A stretch of 64,000 nt of DNA from an uncultured Oscillospiraceae bacterium. GTDB lineage: Bacteria > Bacillota > Clostridia > Oscillospirales > Oscillospiraceae. Below the pieces are notes generated by a model. The model was not told the origin of the DNA, searched no databases, and was given only the letters and a program-made list of their open reading frames with translations. The stretch spans positions 1 to 64,000 of the forward strand of contig CATKZP010000001.1 of the NCBI GenBank assembly GCA_949841355.1, written 5' to 3'. Of the stretch, positions 34,962 through 43,191 are shown piece by piece. Numbering within the stretch: the first letter of the stretch is position 1; each line of letters begins with the position of its first letter. The position numbers were made by a program, and so were the translations under genes.

Positions 34962-37625
34962 ATGGGTATGATCGGCACCTTTGACGCCTTCACCACCGCC
35001 CGGCTGGGTATCTATGCCGCCCAGCACGGCCTGCGGGTGACCGGCAACAACATTTCCAACATCAATACTGCGGGCTACACCCGTCAGCGCATCGACCAGG
35101 TGAGCTTCAAGTCCGGCGCCAGCGACATGTACCGCTCCGTCTATGACAATCACGTGGGCAACGGCGCGCTGGTCACCGGCATCAATCAGGTCCGGGACCC
35201 CTACCTGGATATCCGCTACCGCAACACCGCCTCCGACGTGGGGTATTACGACACCATGCTGGGCGGCCTGCAGCAAATCGCCTCCATCCTGGACGAGGTG
35301 GGCAAGGGCGAGAACGGCGGCGACGGCCTTCTGTACGCCCAGCTGCTGAAGCTGTCCGACTCCCTGCGCCTGCTGAGCAGCAACCCCAACAAGGATAACG
35401 ACAACCTGACCCGCGCCTCCGCCGAGGCGCTGGCCAGCCTGTTCAGAACCTACGCCGACAAGCTGGAAACCCTGCGGAAAAACACGGAGGAAGCCTTTGA
35501 TAAGGACCTCACCTCCGTCAACGAGATCCTCACCAACATCCGGGACCTGAACGAGTCCATCCGGGACAACGAGCTGTGCGGCGACAACGCCCTGGAGCTG
35601 CGGGACGAGCGCAACCGCCAGATCGACAAGCTATCCGAGTATATGCACATCAAAGTGGAGTATTCCATGGAGGACGTGGGCGCGGGCAAGCAGGTGGAGA
35701 AGCTCACCATCCGCCTGGGCAATTCCAACCCGGACCCCTCCGTCACCACCGACAGCTCGGTGCTGATCGACGGCCTGTACGGCACTCAGGTCTCCGTGCC
35801 GGAAAAGCTGCCCAAGACCAACCCCGCCTACGACCCCAACGAGACCAACCAGGCGGCGGTGGAGGCGTTCCGGTATATCAAGCCGGACGGCGGCTTTACC
35901 AACGATCCCGCCGAGGCCGAGCAGCTGGACAACGAGAATTACATTCTCCAGCTGGGCAAGCTGGTGGACCGGCGCAACCGGGAGTGGGAGGGGAAAACCT
36001 CCGCCTTCCAGACGCTCACCACCGAGGAGCTTGTCAAGGATTACGGCATGGTCCTGGGAGAGAAGGCCGTATTCAAGTATGAGGTGGGCGCCGGCACCGG
36101 CTGGCAAGAGGGCGATGTCATCAAGATCGGCGGGAAAGACATCACCATCGGCGCGAACGGCGATATCACCCTCACGGACATGGCCGACCCCGCAAAGGTG
36201 GCCGCCCTGGTGGCCAAAAACCTTAACGGCACTGTGGATGGCTACACCATCACCGCCAACGGCAGCACCTTGGTATATACCGCCAAAAAAACCGGCGCGG
36301 TGGACCCCGCCGCAAAGCCCGCGGGTCCCACCTTCACCCCCGGCACCGGCACCGGCAACATTCCGTTCACCGCCGGGGACGCGTCCTTCGGCGTGACCGC
36401 CGTGCCCCCCAAGTTCCCCGACCAGGCCGTCACCGATAACCCCGACGGCACCCAGACCATCGTCAGCTTTACGCAGAGCGGCGGTAAATATTATAAGGTG
36501 ACCACCACGGTGGAGCATACCGCCGAAGTGACATTGGACGACAACGACATCCTCGGCTCCCTCCAGGCCACCCGGGAGCTGCTCACCGAGGCCGGTTCCT
36601 TCGCCACTAACGACACCGTGGCCAATGTGGACGAGAATGCCGCCACCAAGCGGGGCATCCCCTACTATCAAAAGACGCTGGACCTGCTGGCCAAGCAGTT
36701 TGCCGAGCAGTATAACAAGCTCAACCAAGGCGTCATGCTGGACCAGGACGGAAATCAGGTGGACTCCATCACCGGCACTGTGGAGGAGCTGAAAAATCTG
36801 GGCGTGCGCATCGACCAGGCCGCCAACACCGACGGCGGGTTCGGTGACGGCTATTTCGTTAAGGCGGACGGCACCTTTATGGGCACCACGGCGCATAATC
36901 CCGACTGCGCCCTTGACAAGGCGCAGATCAAGGTCACCGACACCGTGGACGAGGCCTACGCCAAGGCTGAGGCCAACGGCGCCACTCCGGGCGCCACCAC
37001 CAAGGAGGAAAAAATCGCCGCCCTCAAGGACTTCATGACGGCGCACGGCGTCAACGACGACAACGCCGCGAAGGAAAACGTCACCCTGAACAAACCCATC
37101 CAGATGGGCGGGCCGCTGTTCAGCAACCGCAACGACGGCGACAATGTGGACGGCATCAACGCCTCCAACATCTCCGTCTCCCATAGCTGGTCCATCGGCA
37201 ATGTGCGCGTGGTCCCCAAGTTTGAGGTGCTCTTCGACGGCGAGATCAATCACTCCACCCAGAACGTCAATGTGGACCACATGCTGTCCATGATCGACAA
37301 ATCCCTGCTGTACGATCCCCGGGACCTGGTTCCCGACGCGGTGGGCACCAAGCTCTTCGAGGGCTCCTTCAACGACATGCTCTGCAATGCGTGCACTGTC
37401 CTGGGTAATGACCAGCGGGTGCAGAACATTGACCTCAACACCTCTTACACCTCGCTCATCGACCTGGATACCAGCCGTGAGGGCGTGTCCGGCGTGGACC
37501 TGAACGACGAGACCATGAATATGATGCAGTATCAGAAGGCGTATTCCGCAGCCTGCCGTCTGATGACCGCCATTGACGAGGCCATTGACCGCCTGATTAA
37601 TAACACCGGCATCGCCGGACGCTGA
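34962..37625 (+). CDS. flgK: Hook-filament junction protein FlgK (enlarged)
   Basis: Structural protein joining hook to filament, exported through the flagellar type III apparatus, 887 residues versus roughly 450-650 in most species. The N-terminal rod-type motif is ARLGIYAAQHGLRVTGNNIS plus NTAGYTRQ. The C-terminal motif GVSGVDLNDETMNMMQYQKA and the helical tail are intact. The extra length falls in a central region of about residues 270-690, rich in Asp, Gly, Thr and Lys, probably surface-exposed beta domains. ATG at 34962 has AAAAGGAG upstream. It is followed 21 bases later by flgL. Confidence 0.95.
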   Translation: MGMIGTFDAFTTARLGIYAAQHGLRVTGNNISNINTAGYTRQRIDQVSFKSGASDMYRSVYDNHVGNGALVTGINQVRDPYLDIRYRNTASDVGYYDTMLGGLQQIASILDEVGKGENGGDGLLYAQLLKLSDSLRLLSSNPNKDNDNLTRASAEALASLFRTYADKLETLRKNTEEAFDKDLTSVNEILTNIRDLNESIRDNELCGDNALELRDERNRQIDKLSEYMHIKVEYSMEDVGAGKQVEKLTIRLGNSNPDPSVTTDSSVLIDGLYGTQVSVPEKLPKTNPAYDPNETNQAAVEAFRYIKPDGGFTNDPAEAEQLDNENYILQLGKLVDRRNREWEGKTSAFQTLTTEELVKDYGMVLGEKAVFKYEVGAGTGWQEGDVIKIGGKDITIGANGDITLTDMADPAKVAALVAKNLNGTVDGYTITANGSTLVYTAKKTGAVDPAAKPAGPTFTPGTGTGNIPFTAGDASFGVTAVPPKFPDQAVTDNPDGTQTIVSFTQSGGKYYKVTTTVEHTAEVTLDDNDILGSLQATRELLTEAGSFATNDTVANVDENAATKRGIPYYQKTLDLLAKQFAEQYNKLNQGVMLDQDGNQVDSITGTVEELKNLGVRIDQAANTDGGFGDGYFVKADGTFMGTTAHNPDCALDKAQIKVTDTVDEAYAKAEANGATPGATTKEEKIAALKDFMTAHGVNDDNAAKENVTLNKPIQMGGPLFSNRNDGDNVDGINASNISVSHSWSIGNVRVVPKFEVLFDGEINHSTQNVNVDHMLSMIDKSLLYDPRDLVPDAVGTKLFEGSFNDMLCNACTVLGNDQRVQNIDLNTSYTSLIDLDTSREGVSGVDLNDETMNMMQYQKAYSAACRLMTAIDEAIDRLINNTGIAGR

Positions 37626-37646
37626 CGTTAGGAGGTATTCAACACT

Positions 37647-39002
37647 ATGATTCGAGCCACGACCGGCGGTGTTTTGAAGAGTTACCGCCGCAACCTGATG
37701 AATTCCTTTATTGCCAGAAATAAAGCCCAGGACACGATGCTCAGCCAGCGTAATTTTAACTCCTACGCCGAGGACCCCGCCGCCGCCGCCCGGGCGTTCA
37801 AGCTGCGCAAGGCCCGCATGACTGTGGAGAGCCAGTACTCTATCTGTACCGACACTCAGAAAAAGTACGAGACCGGCTGGACCTGCCTGGAGGGCATTGA
37901 CAAGCTCATCGACACGAAAAACGGCGAGGCCATGAACACCCTGAAGGGCACCACCCTGAAGATGCTCAACGACCCCACCGGCGACGCCCGGGAGCAGCTC
38001 ACCAAGGCCCTGGACCAGATGTCTGAGACCATTATTCAGAATCTGAACCAGAAATATGGCGAGAACTTCATCTTTGCCGGCGCGGACGGCCATAACGTCC
38101 CCTTTGAGATTAAGGACAATAAGCTGTACTACCGGGGCGTTCCCGTGGACGCCGCCGTGCCCAAAGTGTTCGACGCCGACAAAAACGGCGCCCAGGTCAC
38201 GCTGAACGCCAATGGCGAGGTGGACCCCGCCGGCGACAGAATCCTGCTGGCCACCGGCGCCGAGACCATCAGCAAAGACGCCTATGACAAGGCTGTCCAG
38301 GACTATCAGAACGACCCCACCGGGACGCCGCCCCCCGATGTACTGTGCGACCCCCCGGTTCCCCCCGCCACCACGGGAGCGCCCCACCTGTTCACGGACA
38401 AGGACGGCAATGAGTACTATATTCTAAAGGACGGCACCCAGTCCATGACCCAGGACGAGATCGACACCGCCACCAAGGATGCCGAAAAGCTCAAGTACCT
38501 GATGAACGAAAAGCAGTTCGTGGACATCGGCCTGGGCTTCCAGGAGAACGAGGACGGCAAGCTCATCGAGACCAGCGCCTATAACGCCGCTCTCAACGGC
38601 CTGACCTTCATTGGCTACGGTTTGGACGCCGACGGCGATCCTAAAAACATCTACTCCCTGGTGCAGAAGATGAAGGAGATCGGCGCGAAGGTAAAGGATG
38701 GGGAGAACTGGTCCGACGCGGACTACAACGAGTTCTATGGCCTGGTGCAGAAGCTGGAGAAGGCTTCCTCCGAGTTCAAAACGGAGTTCACCAATATGGG
38801 CGCGGGCACCCAGAAGCTGAAGAACAATTCAGACCTGTTGGAGGAAAACTTCTACAATCTCCAGGAGCAGTACGCCGACATCGAGGACGTGGACATGGCC
38901 GACGCTATCACCTCCTTCGTCTGGGCTCAGTATTGTTACAACGCCGCCCTGAAGGTGGGTAACAGCGTGCTGTCTGAGAGCCTGATGGACTATCTGAAGT
39001 GA
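37647..39002 (+). CDS. flgL: Hook-filament junction protein FlgL (enlarged)
   Basis: Second junction protein, flagellin-like, 451 residues versus about 300 in typical FlgL. The N-terminal part has YRRNLMNSFIARNKAQDTML and SYAEDPAAAARAFKLRKAR, the flagellin-like D0/D1 helices. The C-terminal part (about 380-451) has NNSDLLEENFYNLQEQYADI and DMADAITSFVWAQYCYNAAL, the matching D1/D0 helices. The middle (about 155-310) carries an inserted variable domain. GGAGG precedes the ATG. It is exported with the FlgN chaperone. Confidence 0.94.
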   Translation: MIRATTGGVLKSYRRNLMNSFIARNKAQDTMLSQRNFNSYAEDPAAAARAFKLRKARMTVESQYSICTDTQKKYETGWTCLEGIDKLIDTKNGEAMNTLKGTTLKMLNDPTGDAREQLTKALDQMSETIIQNLNQKYGENFIFAGADGHNVPFEIKDNKLYYRGVPVDAAVPKVFDADKNGAQVTLNANGEVDPAGDRILLATGAETISKDAYDKAVQDYQNDPTGTPPPDVLCDPPVPPATTGAPHLFTDKDGNEYYILKDGTQSMTQDEIDTATKDAEKLKYLMNEKQFVDIGLGFQENEDGKLIETSAYNAALNGLTFIGYGLDADGDPKNIYSLVQKMKEIGAKVKDGENWSDADYNEFYGLVQKLEKASSEFKTEFTNMGAGTQKLKNNSDLLEENFYNLQEQYADIEDVDMADAITSFVWAQYCYNAALKVGNSVLSESLMDYLK

Positions 39003-39051
39003 TGCAAGCTGCATTTTAGTTGTTCATAAGAGAGGAGCGGAAATTGAGATT

Positions 39052-39660
39052 ATGTATCCCCTGATTGAAATTAAAACCGTCCCTATTGAGATCGAGATGA
39101 AGGTGTCCCACGCTAAGCTGGAATATACCCGTGGGACCGCCGATCTGGAGATCTCCCGCGGCGACGGCGGGCTGAGCATCAAGAGCAGGCCCATCAAGCT
39201 GAACATCGACACGTTCGAGGCACGCAATTCTGTGGTGCCTACCGCTGTGCGCTCCATTGAGCAGTACGCACAGAAGGGACAGCAGGCTTCCTACACCGCA
39301 ACCGCGACCTACGCCCAGCAGGGCCAAATGCTTTTGGAGGCAAAAATCGGGCAGGACATGATCACGCAGTTTGCCGCCGACGCCACAATGAAGAACTACA
39401 AGCCCAATGTGGGGATCGAATTTCTGCCCTCCGTCCCCCCGGAGATCACCTGGGACCCGGGCGAAATGCACATTCGCTACGAGATGGATAAGCTGAACTT
39501 CGACTGGCGGATGAACGACCCCCAGTTTGAGTTCACCCCCGGCGACATCGAGCTGACCGTCAAGCAGCAGCCCGACGTCATCATCAAGTACGTGGGCGGC
39601 CCCATTTACGTGCCCCCGTCCTCTGACCCCAACTATACGCCCGTGGACGTGGAGGCGTAA
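39052..39660 (+). CDS. DUF6470 / YviE-like protein of the flagellar operon
   Basis: Protein of 202 residues without signal peptide or membrane helix. It begins with a short beta-rich segment (PLIEIKTVPIEIEMKVSHA), has a helical middle (SIEQYAQKGQQASYTATATY) and ends in beta-rich, Pro-containing sequence. It sits exactly where B. subtilis has yviE, between flgL and fliW, and the sequence character fits DUF6470. Its function is not known. The ribosome site AGGAG is rather far (14 bases) from the ATG. Confidence 0.75.
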   Translation: MYPLIEIKTVPIEIEMKVSHAKLEYTRGTADLEISRGDGGLSIKSRPIKLNIDTFEARNSVVPTAVRSIEQYAQKGQQASYTATATYAQQGQMLLEAKIGQDMITQFAADATMKNYKPNVGIEFLPSVPPEITWDPGEMHIRYEMDKLNFDWRMNDPQFEFTPGDIELTVKQQPDVIIKYVGGPIYVPPSSDPNYTPVDVEA

Positions 39661-39702
39661 GCCTCCCCGCCCGCCCCGCGCCCATCGCGCATGGAGGTTT
39701 TC

Positions 39703-40155
39703 GTGAAGCTGCATACCAAATATTTCGGTGAGCTGGAATACGCGCAGGAGGATCTCCTCCACTTCACCGCCGGCCCCTTCGGCTTTGAGGAGGAGCGGGA
39801 GTTCCTGCTTCTGCCCTTCGAGGGCAGCTCCGGCACTCTGCTGTGCTTCCAGAGCACCCACACGCCCGCCCTGGCCTTCGTGGCCATGGACCCCTTCGCC
39901 CTCCTGCCCGAATACACCCCCGTCCTTCAGCCCCAAGAGCTGGAGGAGCTGGGCGTGTCCGACAGTCAGGACCTGGGCTTCTACGTGCTGTGCGTGGTGA
40001 AAAAGCCCGTGTCTGACAGCACCGTCAATCTGAAATGCCCCGTGGCCATCAATCCGGACACCCGGACCGCCCGGCAGGTCATTTTGGAGACGGACGCCTA
40101 TGAGATGCGCCACTCCCTGGCTCAATTCGGCACAGAGGAGGGCGCGCCATGCTGA
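39703..40155 (+). CDS. fliW: Flagellar assembly factor FliW
   Basis: Protein of about 150 residues that binds and inhibits CsrA; flagellin releases this inhibition in the known FliW-CsrA-flagellin switch. Motifs include KYFGELEYAQEDLLHFTAGP, FGFEEEREFLLLP and LYVLCVVKKP-like VVVKKPVSDSTVNLK text near residue 105, ending with NPDTRTARQVILE. GTG at 39703 is chosen because GGAGG is 5 bases upstream and the product then begins MKLHTKYFG like the family; an ATG at 39691 is also in frame. The stop overlaps the csrA start by 7 bases, so the two partners are translationally coupled. Confidence 0.93.
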   Translation: MKLHTKYFGELEYAQEDLLHFTAGPFGFEEEREFLLLPFEGSSGTLLCFQSTHTPALAFVAMDPFALLPEYTPVLQPQELEELGVSDSQDLGFYVLCVVKKPVSDSTVNLKCPVAINPDTRTARQVILETDAYEMRHSLAQFGTEEGAPC

Positions 40156-40457
40156 TCCTGCAACGCAAAGCCGGCGAGTCCCTGGTCATCGGTGAGGATA
40201 TCACCATCCGGGTCGTCTCGGTGGACGGAACGCGGGTGCGCCTTGCCATCTCCGCGCCGGACGATGTTCCGATCCTGCGCAGTGAGCTGGTCATCGCCGC
40301 CACTGCCAACCGGGATTCCGCCATGGAGGAGAGCAGTCCCGCCGACCTCCTGGACCTGCTGGGCGGCGTGCTGGACCATAGGCGGGGGGAGCCCAGCGCT
40401 CCGCCTGCCCAACCCACCGCACAAACCCCGGTTCCACCGGAGGGAAAGGAGAACTGA
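40149..40457 (+). CDS. csrA: Carbon storage / translational regulator CsrA with extended tail
   Basis: RNA-binding regulator, classically repressing flagellin translation in Firmicutes. The core (1-55) is canonical: MLILQRKAGESLVIGEDITI and RLAISAPDDVPILRSEL. The protein has 102 residues, against about 60-75 for most CsrA; the extra 40 residues are acidic then Pro-rich (SPADLLDLLGGVLDHRRG, PPAQPTAQTPVPP). It overlaps fliW. Whether the tail changes FliW or RNA binding is unknown. Confidence 0.93.
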   Translation: MLILQRKAGESLVIGEDITIRVVSVDGTRVRLAISAPDDVPILRSELVIAATANRDSAMEESSPADLLDLLGGVLDHRRGEPSAPPAQPTAQTPVPPEGKEN

Positions 40458-40460
40458 CCT

Positions 40461-40643
40461 ATGATGGAGTCCATCGCCGGCATGGCCATGGGCATGAGCG
40501 CGGCTTCCTTTGCCACCAACTACTCCATGGCCGTCACCAAAAAGATGATGGATACCCAGGAGCTGGCTGGTCAGGAGCTGATGAAGATGCTCGAGGCCGT
40601 CCCTACCCCTGCCAAAGGGCAGTACATTGACGTGTACGCCTAA
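40461..40643 (+). CDS. YjfB-type putative motility protein
   Basis: Small protein of 60 residues of the YjfB family, annotated in other Firmicutes as putative motility protein without known mechanism. It has SIAGMAMGMSAASFATNYSM, then KKMMDTQELAGQELMKML, and ends TPAKGQYIDVYA. It is Met-rich. AAAGGAG lies 9 bases before the ATG and a strong terminator follows, so it ends the flgM operon. Confidence 0.8.
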   Translation: MMESIAGMAMGMSAASFATNYSMAVTKKMMDTQELAGQELMKMLEAVPTPAKGQYIDVYA

Positions 40644-40648
40644 ACCCG

Positions 40649-40676
40649 AAAAGCCGGCCTGCGGGCCGGCTTTTTT
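40649..40676 (+). terminator. Intrinsic terminator closing the flgM operon
   Basis: AAAAGCCGGCC pairs with GGCCGGCTTTT around a 4-nt loop, continuing into a run of six T. It lies 5 bases after the YjfB-type gene. Confidence 0.9.
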
Positions 40677-40690
40677 ATGCCCATTTGCGG

Positions 40691-40717
40691 TTGAGCCTCC
40701 CCTTTTGTGGCTATAAT
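40691..40717 (+). promoter_or_regulatory. Sigma-A-type promoter of the AAA+ ATPase gene
   Basis: TATAAT at 40712-40717 with TTGAGC at 40691-40696 (15-base spacing, short). It lies 30 bases before the ATG at 40748 and after a terminator, so the ATPase is probably a separate unit. Confidence 0.5.
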
Positions 40718-40747
40718 TGCAGAAAACTCTGCATTCGGAGGCCGACC

Positions 40748-42052
40748 ATGAACTTTTCCCAATTCTGCGCCTGCGTCTCCTCGGGGAGCGCCCAGCTGAA
40801 GCGGCGGGTGGACGCCTGCGCCGGGCTGGGCCGCAGCTATGAGTTCTCCCCCTGCGAGATGCCCCCCGGCTGCCGCCCCGGCCGGACGGGGCTGGGCTTC
40901 TGGCGGGAGGGGGGCGACTATCTGCTCTACTTCCGCCCCGCCGTGTCCTACGCCGGGGACGACCCCCGGCTGCGCCGCTTTTTCACCCAGGGCAGCGTCC
41001 AGCGCTTCCCCGGCTTTCAGCCCATGGCGGACTGCCTCCAGGCCCTGGGGGCCTCCAGCCCCGCGCCAGCCTCCTTTCAGACGCTGAATCAGTATCTCCA
41101 GGCCCGCGTGATGGGGCAGGAGCGGGCGGTGATGGCCGCCGCCTTTAAGCTCTGGGCCCACGCCTGCAAGCGGGAGCCCCTGCGCCCCCTCTCCCTCATC
41201 TTTTACGGCCCCACCGGAGTGGGCAAATCGGAGCTGGGCAAGGCCATCGCCCCCGCCCTCAATCGCTGCGCGGGTAAGGAGCGCTACCGCCTGGTGTGGA
41301 CCGAGCTGAACACCTTCACGCGGCCTCACTCGGCCTACCGGCTCACCGGCGCGCCCCCCGGCTATGTGGGCTACGACGATCCGCCGGTGCTGGAGGCGGT
41401 GCGCCGCTGCCCCCACACCGTGTTCATGTTCGACGAGCTGGACAAGGCCCATCCGGAGGTGCTCAAAATCTTCATGTCCATCCTGGACGAGGGCCGCTGC
41501 ACCGCCCGGCAGGAGGACGCCCAGGGCAGCCGGGAGCTGGACTTTCGCCGCTGCGTCTTTCTCTTCACCACCAACACCGACCTGTCCGGGGCCCAGCGAC
41601 TGGGCTTTGTCCCCGCCCAGCCTCCGCCCCCCGTCCCCCGGCAGGAGGACGGTCCCGCCGGTTCCCCCGCCGCCCTGGCCCGGCAGCTGTTCCAGGCGGA
41701 CGAGACCGCCCGGCGGGCGCTGGCCCGCTCCGGCGTCCTCCGGGAGATCACCGGGCGGTTCAGCGGCCTCATCGGCTTTCAGCCCCTGGATCAGGCCGCC
41801 CGGGTGTCCATCACCGCCAAGCAGATCGCCGCCCTGGCCCGGGAGTACGGCCTCAACCTGGTCCAGGTCGCCCCAGAGCTCGCCCGGGCCCTCACCCCCG
41901 GAGAGGCCCTCTCCCCCCGCTCCGCCGTGCCCATGCTGGAGGGGACTCTCTCCCCCGTCTTTCTCGCCCACGCCGCGCTGGTCTGGGGGCAGACGCCCCT
42001 CCGGCTGTCCGGCACTGTGGCGCACATGTCCCTCACTTCGGTGCGGGAGTGA
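40748..42052 (+). CDS. Stand-alone Clp-type AAA+ ATPase
   Basis: Single-AAA protein of 434 residues, related to the second ATPase domain of ClpA/ClpB (AAA_2). The N-terminal 115 residues have no recognised domain and are Cys- and Arg-rich. Walker A is GPTGVGKS with K160 and Walker B is VFMFDELDKAH with D229 and E230. TGAPPGYVGYDD matches the ClpB pore-loop region and FLFTTNTDLSG the sensor-1 region. The C-terminal part (about 320-434) resembles the Clp small domain but is short. No ClpP-binding loop was seen. ATG at 40748 has CGGAGG upstream. It is flanked by terminators, adjacent to the flgM operon. Its role is unknown. Confidence 0.8.
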   Translation: MNFSQFCACVSSGSAQLKRRVDACAGLGRSYEFSPCEMPPGCRPGRTGLGFWREGGDYLLYFRPAVSYAGDDPRLRRFFTQGSVQRFPGFQPMADCLQALGASSPAPASFQTLNQYLQARVMGQERAVMAAAFKLWAHACKREPLRPLSLIFYGPTGVGKSELGKAIAPALNRCAGKERYRLVWTELNTFTRPHSAYRLTGAPPGYVGYDDPPVLEAVRRCPHTVFMFDELDKAHPEVLKIFMSILDEGRCTARQEDAQGSRELDFRRCVFLFTTNTDLSGAQRLGFVPAQPPPPVPRQEDGPAGSPAALARQLFQADETARRALARSGVLREITGRFSGLIGFQPLDQAARVSITAKQIAALAREYGLNLVQVAPELARALTPGEALSPRSAVPMLEGTLSPVFLAHAALVWGQTPLRLSGTVAHMSLTSVRE

Positions 42053-42091
42053 AAAAACCGCTGAGAAAGCTATACTTTCTCAGCGGTTTTT
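42053..42091. terminator. Bidirectional terminator between the AAA+ gene and the 351-aa membrane protein
   Basis: AAAAACCGCTGAGAAAG pairs perfectly with CTTTCTCAGCGGTTTTT over 17 bp with a 5-nt loop; T-runs lie on both strands between convergent genes. Confidence 0.92.
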
Positions 42092-42107
42092 GCTTTGGTT
42101 CAAGGGG

Positions 42108-43163
42108 TCACTTCAAAATTTCGATCTCATCGCCGCTGGGGTCCTGGCGGTACAGGTGCAGCCCGTCCGTGCTCATCAGGTAGCCGCCCATAAACTCATT
42201 GCTGCCGTCGGCGGCGTTATAGACGTTGATGCGGATACAGGCCACGTCGTTCACCATCTCCACCCCGTCCAGCGGGAACACCACGTACTGATCCATGGAC
42301 TCGCCCGGCAGCCCCAGCTCCGCCGGGGTCATGCTTTCGATCCGGTCCTTTGCCCCCTGCTGGCCGATGGGGCGCTGCGCGCTGCCGCCGGCGTTTTCCT
42401 CCCGGGGAGGCGCGGTAATCTTGCCCAGCATCTCGTCCGCCGTGACCACGCACTGCCCCGGCGTCCAGGCGATGCGCACCGTAATCACCATATCCGGCGC
42501 TTCCTCCACCGGCGCCGACGGTTCCTCCGGCGGCGCAGACGCAGGCGCGTCGGAGCTCTCCGGCTCGCCGCTCTCCTCGGGGGGGGCGCTCTCCGGCGTC
42601 TCTGGCTCGGGCTTGGGCAGAGGCCGGGCCATCAGCACCAGTCCCTCTGCGGCGGAATAGTCCGGCTCCTCCCGCTGGCGGACAAGCTCCTCGTCCACCA
42701 CGTAGTACCTGGGGTCCGCGGTCTTGAGCTGCTTCACATAGGTCTCCGCCGCCTTGCCCGCGTCCACCAGGTCGGTGTAGGTGTAGGTGATGGTCTTGGC
42801 CAGCACCGCCTGGGCGGCGAACTCATCCGCCTCCAGCACCATGCCGGGGACGATTTCCTCCCCCACCGGCAGCTCCGTGGGCAGCACCGGCGGCACCGGC
42901 TCCACCGACGGAGTGACCTCCGGGTCCTTGTCCGCATTGCGCCCCGGCAGCACGAACACGAAAATAATCACTGCCGCGGCCAAAATGACCACCGCCGGAA
43001 TCAGCATCAAAATCGGGAACTTTTTCTTTTTTTCCTGGCCGGTCTCGTCCACTTCCTCCGGCACATCCTTGCCCTTTTTGACCTTTTTCTCCTTGGGCGG
43101 CTTTTCCTTTTTAGGTTTCTTCTCCTTGGGCGCTTTGGGCGCCTTTGCTTTACCTATCGGCAT
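42108..43163 (-). CDS. Single-pass membrane protein with Lys/Pro-rich N-terminus
   Basis: Protein of 351 residues that I do not recognise. Residues 1-48 are extremely rich in Lys, Pro and Glu (KAPKEKKPKKEKPPKEKK) and would be cytoplasmic. One TM helix follows (about 50-73, LMLIPAVVILAAAVIIFVFV), then an external region of about 275 residues with a Pro/Glu/Ser-rich segment near 185-225. The compact end contains DMVITVRIAWTPGQCVV and MDQYVVFPLDGVEMVNDV. It is the last gene after the FtsA-like ATPase, 28 bases downstream, so a membrane partner of that protein is plausible. Confidence 0.7.
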   Translation of the reverse strand: MPIGKAKAPKAPKEKKPKKEKPPKEKKVKKGKDVPEEVDETGQEKKKKFPILMLIPAVVILAAAVIIFVFVLPGRNADKDPEVTPSVEPVPPVLPTELPVGEEIVPGMVLEADEFAAQAVLAKTITYTYTDLVDAGKAAETYVKQLKTADPRYYVVDEELVRQREEPDYSAAEGLVLMARPLPKPEPETPESAPPEESGEPESSDAPASAPPEEPSAPVEEAPDMVITVRIAWTPGQCVVTADEMLGKITAPPREENAGGSAQRPIGQQGAKDRIESMTPAELGLPGESMDQYVVFPLDGVEMVNDVACIRINVYNAADGSNEFMGGYLMSTDGLHLYRQDPSGDEIEILK

Positions 43164-43191
43164 AGAAACAACACCTCTTGCGTCTATCCCA

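Noticed and set aside
43144-43163. GCCGATAG near the start of the 351-aa membrane protein as a sigma-D site
   Set aside because: It overlaps the start codon and coding sequence, so it cannot drive that gene.
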